From Alcaligenes ammonioxydans (lineage in GTDB: Bacteria > Pseudomonadota > Gammaproteobacteria > Burkholderiales > Burkholderiaceae_B), in contig NZ_CP049362.1 of the NCBI RefSeq assembly GCF_019343455.1, positions 2,356,001 to 2,420,000 of the forward strand: a DNA stretch of 64,000 bases. The letters are read 5' to 3'. The notes below the pieces were generated by a model. That model saw nothing but the letters and a program-made list of their open reading frames with translations. It had not been told where the DNA came from and made no database searches. The position numbers were made by a program, and so were the translations under genes. Shown here in pieces: positions 61,196 through 64,000 of this stretch. How positions within the stretch are numbered: the first letter of the stretch is position 1; every line of letters begins with the position of its first letter.

Positions 61196-61471
61196 ATGCA
61201 TGCTGAATACAAAGTTCCTGGCGGCAAGCTGGTCGTGGTCGATCTGGATGTCAAAGACAATATGATCGAACAAGCACGACTGAGCGGCGACTTTTTTCTG
61301 GAACCCCCCGAAGCATTGGGTCTGATCAATCAGGCCTTGCAAGGCCTGTCCGTCAACAGCAGTGCCGAAGAAATTGCCGCTTACGTCAGCCGCGCTCTGC
61401 CTGCCGAGGTTGAAATGTTCGGTCTGGACCCACAGGCTATTGGCGTAGTCGTGCGGAGGGCCCTGGCATGA
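61196..61471 (+). CDS. Lipoate ligase accessory (C-terminal domain) protein, LplB-like
   Basis: 91 residues from the ATG at 61196. It begins AEYKVPGGKLVVVDLDVKDN and continues as a small alpha/beta domain (SGDFFLEPPEALGLINQALQGL), which is the accessory domain that in E. coli LplA is joined to the C-terminus. In Thermoplasma it is a separate protein, LplB, needed for lipoate activation. Here it comes first and its stop overlaps the ligase start by four bases. Confidence 0.75.
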   Translation: MHAEYKVPGGKLVVVDLDVKDNMIEQARLSGDFFLEPPEALGLINQALQGLSVNSSAEEIAAYVSRALPAEVEMFGLDPQAIGVVVRRALA

Positions 61472-62238
61472 CAGGTTGGAACGAATTGCCCTGGGAACTG
61501 ATCCATATGGAGCCGCAGCCTGCTGCTCTGCACATGGCATTGGATGAAATCATTACCCAGGAAGTCAGCGAGGGCACCCGCGCCCCTACCCTGCGCATCT
61601 GGGAGTGGCAAGAAGCTGCGGTTGTCATCGGACGATTCCAGTCCCTGCGCAATGAAATTGAGGCTGAGGCTGCAACCCGTCATGGCATTCGAGTCGTACG
61701 GCGTATCAGCGGAGGGGGCGCCATGTTCATCGAACCGGGCAACACCATTACCTACTCCTTAAGCGTGCCCAAGCAGTTTGTTGCCGGCATGACGTTTCAA
61801 GAATCCTACGAGTTTCTGGATTCCTGGGTGATTGAGGCCCTGCGCGACATTGGCATTGATGCCTGGTACCAGCCCCTAAACGATATCACCAGCGCAGGCG
61901 GAAAAATCGGTGGCGCAGCCCAGGCACGCCGTGGCAATGCGGTTTTGCACCATGTGACCATGGCCTACGACATTGATGCCGACAAAATGCTGGAAGTCCT
62001 GCGCATCGGCAAGGAAAAACTGTCTGACAAAGGCACCACCAGTGCCAAAAAACGGGTGGACCCTATCCGCAGTCAAACGGGCATGAGCCGTGAAGCGGTG
62101 ATTAAGGCCATGCTGGATGCTTTTCGTAAAAAAACGGCCCTCAAAACCAGCACACTGGATACATCGACACTGGAACAGGCCGAAAAACTGGCCCGCGACC
62201 GCTTCCTGTCAAACGACTGGACACAGCTGGTGCCCTGA
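61468..62238 (+). CDS. lplA: Lipoate-protein ligase A, catalytic domain only
   Basis: 256 residues. Motif RRISGGGAMFIEPGNTITYSL (R78-R79...GGG) and the active-site lysine K146 in GGKIGGAAQARR identify the biotin/lipoate ligase fold. It lacks the C-terminal accessory domain, supplied by the coupled gene upstream. It attaches scavenged lipoate to 2-oxoacid dehydrogenase and glycine cleavage proteins. After residue 210 the tail is charged and less typical. Confidence 0.87.
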   Translation: MTGWNELPWELIHMEPQPAALHMALDEIITQEVSEGTRAPTLRIWEWQEAAVVIGRFQSLRNEIEAEAATRHGIRVVRRISGGGAMFIEPGNTITYSLSVPKQFVAGMTFQESYEFLDSWVIEALRDIGIDAWYQPLNDITSAGGKIGGAAQARRGNAVLHHVTMAYDIDADKMLEVLRIGKEKLSDKGTTSAKKRVDPIRSQTGMSREAVIKAMLDAFRKKTALKTSTLDTSTLEQAEKLARDRFLSNDWTQLVP

Positions 62239-62269
62239 TCGCCCCTTGGAGCAGCACACGGGCGTGGCC

Positions 62270-62464
62270 TTAAAACCCACCCATGCTGCCCAACCACAGC
62301 AAGCCGGGAATACTGGCACCCCACACGGCAACCAAACACACATCCATCACCTTGGCCTTGAACGACAAAGGCTGGGTGAACGGGCTGGACGAAGCCGCGG
62401 AGCGTACTGGGCCCCGGAAACGAGGAGTGGCTTGAGGACGGTAATGACGGCTTGGACGGGACAT
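62270..62464 (-). CDS. Small single-helix membrane protein behind SOS boxes, unknown function
   Basis: 64 residues, start ATG at 62464 with GGAG six bases upstream. The N-terminal half is basic and Ser/Pro-rich (SRPSRHYRPQATPRFRGP), the C-terminal half is one membrane helix (VMDVCLVAVWGASIPGLLWLG). I do not recognise a named family. Two LexA-type boxes lie directly upstream, so it may be induced by DNA damage. Small SOS membrane proteins known elsewhere include TisB (depolarising toxin) and SidA/DidA (division inhibitors); there is no sequence claim of homology. It converges with lplA. Confidence 0.7.
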   Translation of the reverse strand: MSRPSRHYRPQATPRFRGPVRSAASSSPFTQPLSFKAKVMDVCLVAVWGASIPGLLWLGSMGGF

Positions 62465-62479
62465 GGCTAACTCCGTTTA

Positions 62480-62495
62480 CTGTTTTCTTATACAG
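62480..62495. promoter_or_regulatory. LexA/SOS box 1
   Basis: CTGTTTTCTTATACAG fits the proteobacterial LexA consensus CTGT-N8-ACAG exactly. It ends 15 bases before the start codon at 62464, where a repressor would block the promoter. Confidence 0.7.
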
Positions 62496-62497
62496 CA

Positions 62498-62513
62498 CTG
62501 TACTTAAAACCAG
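62498..62513. promoter_or_regulatory. LexA/SOS box 2
   Basis: CTGTACTTAAAACCAG fits CTG-N10-CAG, with one mismatch to CTGT-N8-ACAG, two bases from box 1. Tandem boxes usually mean tight repression. Confidence 0.55.
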
Positions 62514-62710
62514 CCTTTAGTGCAATCAGCGCTTGCAGTGATGTTGCGCCTGCCCCACTGAGCAGCTGAAACCTGGTCCTGGCGCCAGTCACAGCCCATT
62601 CACTACCAATCCTGCCATACCTCTCCCACGAGTTTTCGGGGCTCGCAAGCCACGCTAACCCAGCACTTTACACAGTCGTTCTGTGCGGCAACTCTTCCTG
62701 CAAGACCCAC

Positions 62711-62748
62711 AAAAAAGCCCTCGTGCCGCAATGGCACGAGGGCTTTTT
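62711..62748. terminator. Bidirectional terminator after the peroxiredoxin gene
   Basis: Fourteen-base stem (AAAGCCCTCGTGCC 62714-62727 with GGCACGAGGGCTTT 62733-62746), A-run before and T-run after. Confidence 0.9.
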
Positions 62749-62769
62749 GTCGGAACCTAAGCGCAATAT

Positions 62770-63411
62770 TTACTTGTTGGGCTGAGGCGTCACACGCAGG
62801 TAAGGACGGATCTCGGTGTAGCCCTTAGGGAACTTCTGCTTTAACACTTCGGGGTCTTTCAGGCTTGGAACGATAATCACGTCGTCGCCATCTTCCCAGT
62901 TAACCGGAGTGGCCACGCTGTGGCTGTCAGTCAATTGCAGAGAGTCAATTACGCGCAGGATTTCGTTGAAGTTACGGCCCGTGCTGGCAGGGTAAGTAAT
63001 GATCAGACGGACTTTCTTGGCCGGGTCAATGATGAACACCGAACGAACCGTCACCGTGGTGCTGGCATTGGGGTGAATCATGTCGTACAGATCCGATACC
63101 TTACGGTCAGCATCGGCCAGGATGGGGAAGTTCACCGTGGTGTGTTGAGTTTCGTTGATGTCGTCAATCCACTTGCCGTGGGAATCCACATCATCCACGG
63201 AGACAGCAATCACCTTCACGTTGCGCTTGGCAAATTCGTCGGCCAGCTTGGCGGTGTAGCCCAATTCGGTCGTGCAAACAGGCGTGAAGTCAGCTGGGTG
63301 GGAGAACAAGACGCCCCAGCTATCACCCAGGAACTCGTGAAACTTGATGGTGCCAACGGAGGATTTTTGTTCAAAATCAGGGGCCAGGTCGCCCAGACGA
63401 AGTGTAGCCAT
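62770..63411 (-). CDS. 1-Cys peroxiredoxin (Prx6 type)
   Basis: 213 residues from the ATG at 63411. The peroxidatic cysteine is in HPADFTPVCTTELG, and the resolving-cysteine motif of 2-Cys enzymes is missing. The C-terminal part (TPVNWEDGDDVIIVPSL) is typical of Prx6/AhpC2. It reduces peroxides in the cytoplasm. It stands alone with a strong terminator. Confidence 0.92.
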   Translation of the reverse strand: MATLRLGDLAPDFEQKSSVGTIKFHEFLGDSWGVLFSHPADFTPVCTTELGYTAKLADEFAKRNVKVIAVSVDDVDSHGKWIDDINETQHTTVNFPILADADRKVSDLYDMIHPNASTTVTVRSVFIIDPAKKVRLIITYPASTGRNFNEILRVIDSLQLTDSHSVATPVNWEDGDDVIIVPSLKDPEVLKQKFPKGYTEIRPYLRVTPQPNK

Positions 63412-63535
63412 TATGTTCCTCTTTCTAAATGCAGTGGCGATCAAGGGATCACCGACTTGAATAATCAGGACTAGTCAGATGATTTTGTCAGTATAAAGAC
63501 AGCGCTTCAAATAATTAAAAGTCATATCAATATAC

Positions 63536-63574
63536 CTAAAAAGGCCCGATAGCCAAAGCGACTAAACGGGCCTT
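63536..63574 (-). terminator. Terminator after the acyl-CoA dehydrogenase
   Basis: AAGGCCCG (63541-63548) pairs with CGGGCCTT (63567-63574), T residues follow on the minus strand. Confidence 0.7.
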
Positions 63575-63594
63575 GCACTGCACGCCTTGAGAGC

Positions 63595-64000
63595 TTACAG
63601 CAGCTCGGGCGACAGGTAGGGGGTCAACTGCGCCCCATCCGCCACGGAATGCGCCAGAGCCGTCGCGCGCGGCAGCAAGTGGCTGGCAAAAAACACGCTG
63701 GTAGACAGCTTGCGGCGCAGGAATGGGTCCTGATTGCCCTCACTCAATGCCTTCTCGGCCGCTAACGCGGCACGGGCCATCTGCCAGCCAGTCAACACAT
63801 AACCGGACAGCATCAGGAAGGGCACACTGCCCAGGAAAACGGCAGCCAGATCTTTTTGCGCATTCATCAAGGTAAAGGTGGCAGCCTGCTCCACACTTTT
63901 CACCCCGGCTTCCAGCCGATCTGCGATCAGTGTCAACGCCGCTTTGTGTTCGCCATCCTGGGCGGCGCGCTCACGCAGCTTGGCCACGGTGGCACCCAGT
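63595..64000 (-). CDS. Acyl-CoA dehydrogenase, C-terminal part (partial, enters from the right edge)
   Basis: About 134 C-terminal residues. LSGYVLTGWQMARAALAAEKALSEGNQDPFLRRKLSTSVFFASHLLPRA is the C-terminal segment of the large acyl-CoA dehydrogenases with an extra domain (the acetyl-CoA-dehydrogenase-like C-terminal domain). It oxidises acyl-CoA with FAD. The frame is open through base 64000, so the true start lies outside; the GTG at 63987 is internal. Confidence 0.85.
   Translation of the reverse strand, partial: LGATVAKLRERAAQDGEHKAALTLIADRLEAGVKSVEQAATFTLMNAQKDLAAVFLGSVPFLMLSGYVLTGWQMARAALAAEKALSEGNQDPFLRRKLSTSVFFASHLLPRATALAHSVADGAQLTPYLSPELL

Larger units (their letters stand above)
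62465..62769. other. Intergenic region upstream of the small membrane protein (305 bases)
   Basis: It holds two SOS boxes (62480-62513) and a bidirectional terminator (62711-62748). In 62514-62710 I see no credible gene. Confidence 0.6.

Noticed and set aside
62073..62498. 141-codon minus-strand frame overlapping the small membrane protein and the end of lplA
   Set aside because: It runs antisense to lplA, has no ribosome site, and covers the same DNA as the 64-residue frame, which has GGAG spacing, a clean membrane helix and SOS boxes.

Overview
The window is a stretch of chromosome from a betaproteobacterium of the family Alcaligenaceae, most probably Alcaligenes or a close relative. This rests on gene content and order: a cbb3 oxidase locus next to an FNR/Anr-type regulator, glnE divergent from a yhdP-type AsmA gene, acpS-nagZ-uvrC-pgsA, a complete paaABCDE epoxidase set, and the protein family flavours. 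Coding density is high. I see no rRNA, tRNA, IS element, prophage or CRISPR array.

Layout: 0-8.2 kb is one minus-strand run: parE, parC, a ferredoxin-type reductase, a DadA-like oxidase and an UgpB-like binding protein. 8.4-11.5 kb carries trxA, rho and gdhA. 11.7-21.0 kb is an accessory catabolic block: a flavin reductase-fold protein, both subunits of a Rieske ring-hydroxylating oxygenase, a complete peptide-type ABC importer, and divergently a free-standing V4R sensor-like protein translationally coupled to a GntR/FCD regulator. A class A beta-lactamase with an RTG motif follows. 22-32 kb is housekeeping (yhdP-like, glnE, queH, clpB), with a possible structured RNA between queH and clpB.

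32.5-40.2 kb is a low-oxygen respiration locus: fnr, ccoNOQP, ccoG, a very short fixH, ccoS, and a CcoI-like membrane protein from which both cytoplasmic ATPase domains are missing. FNR boxes lie before fnr, ccoN and the ccoI-like gene. The last box may also drive a small RNA on the opposite strand. 40.6-48.4 kb holds aceA, queF, an MFS transporter, pgsA, uvrC, nagZ and acpS. 48.5-56.6 kb is a phenylacetate operon (paaABCDE-N-G-I-K). 56.9-64 kb holds orn, an M48 protease, rsgA, nudL, rplS, a split lipoate ligase (lplB-like/lplA), a 64-aa membrane protein behind two SOS boxes, a 1-Cys peroxiredoxin and the end of an acyl-CoA dehydrogenase.

Five items deserve a second look: the SOS-box small membrane protein (62.27-62.51 kb), the divergent FNR box with candidate sRNA (40.06-40.19 kb), the domain-excised CcoI, the V4R-GntR pair (19.8-21.0 kb), and the 6S-like motif (29.37-29.53 kb).
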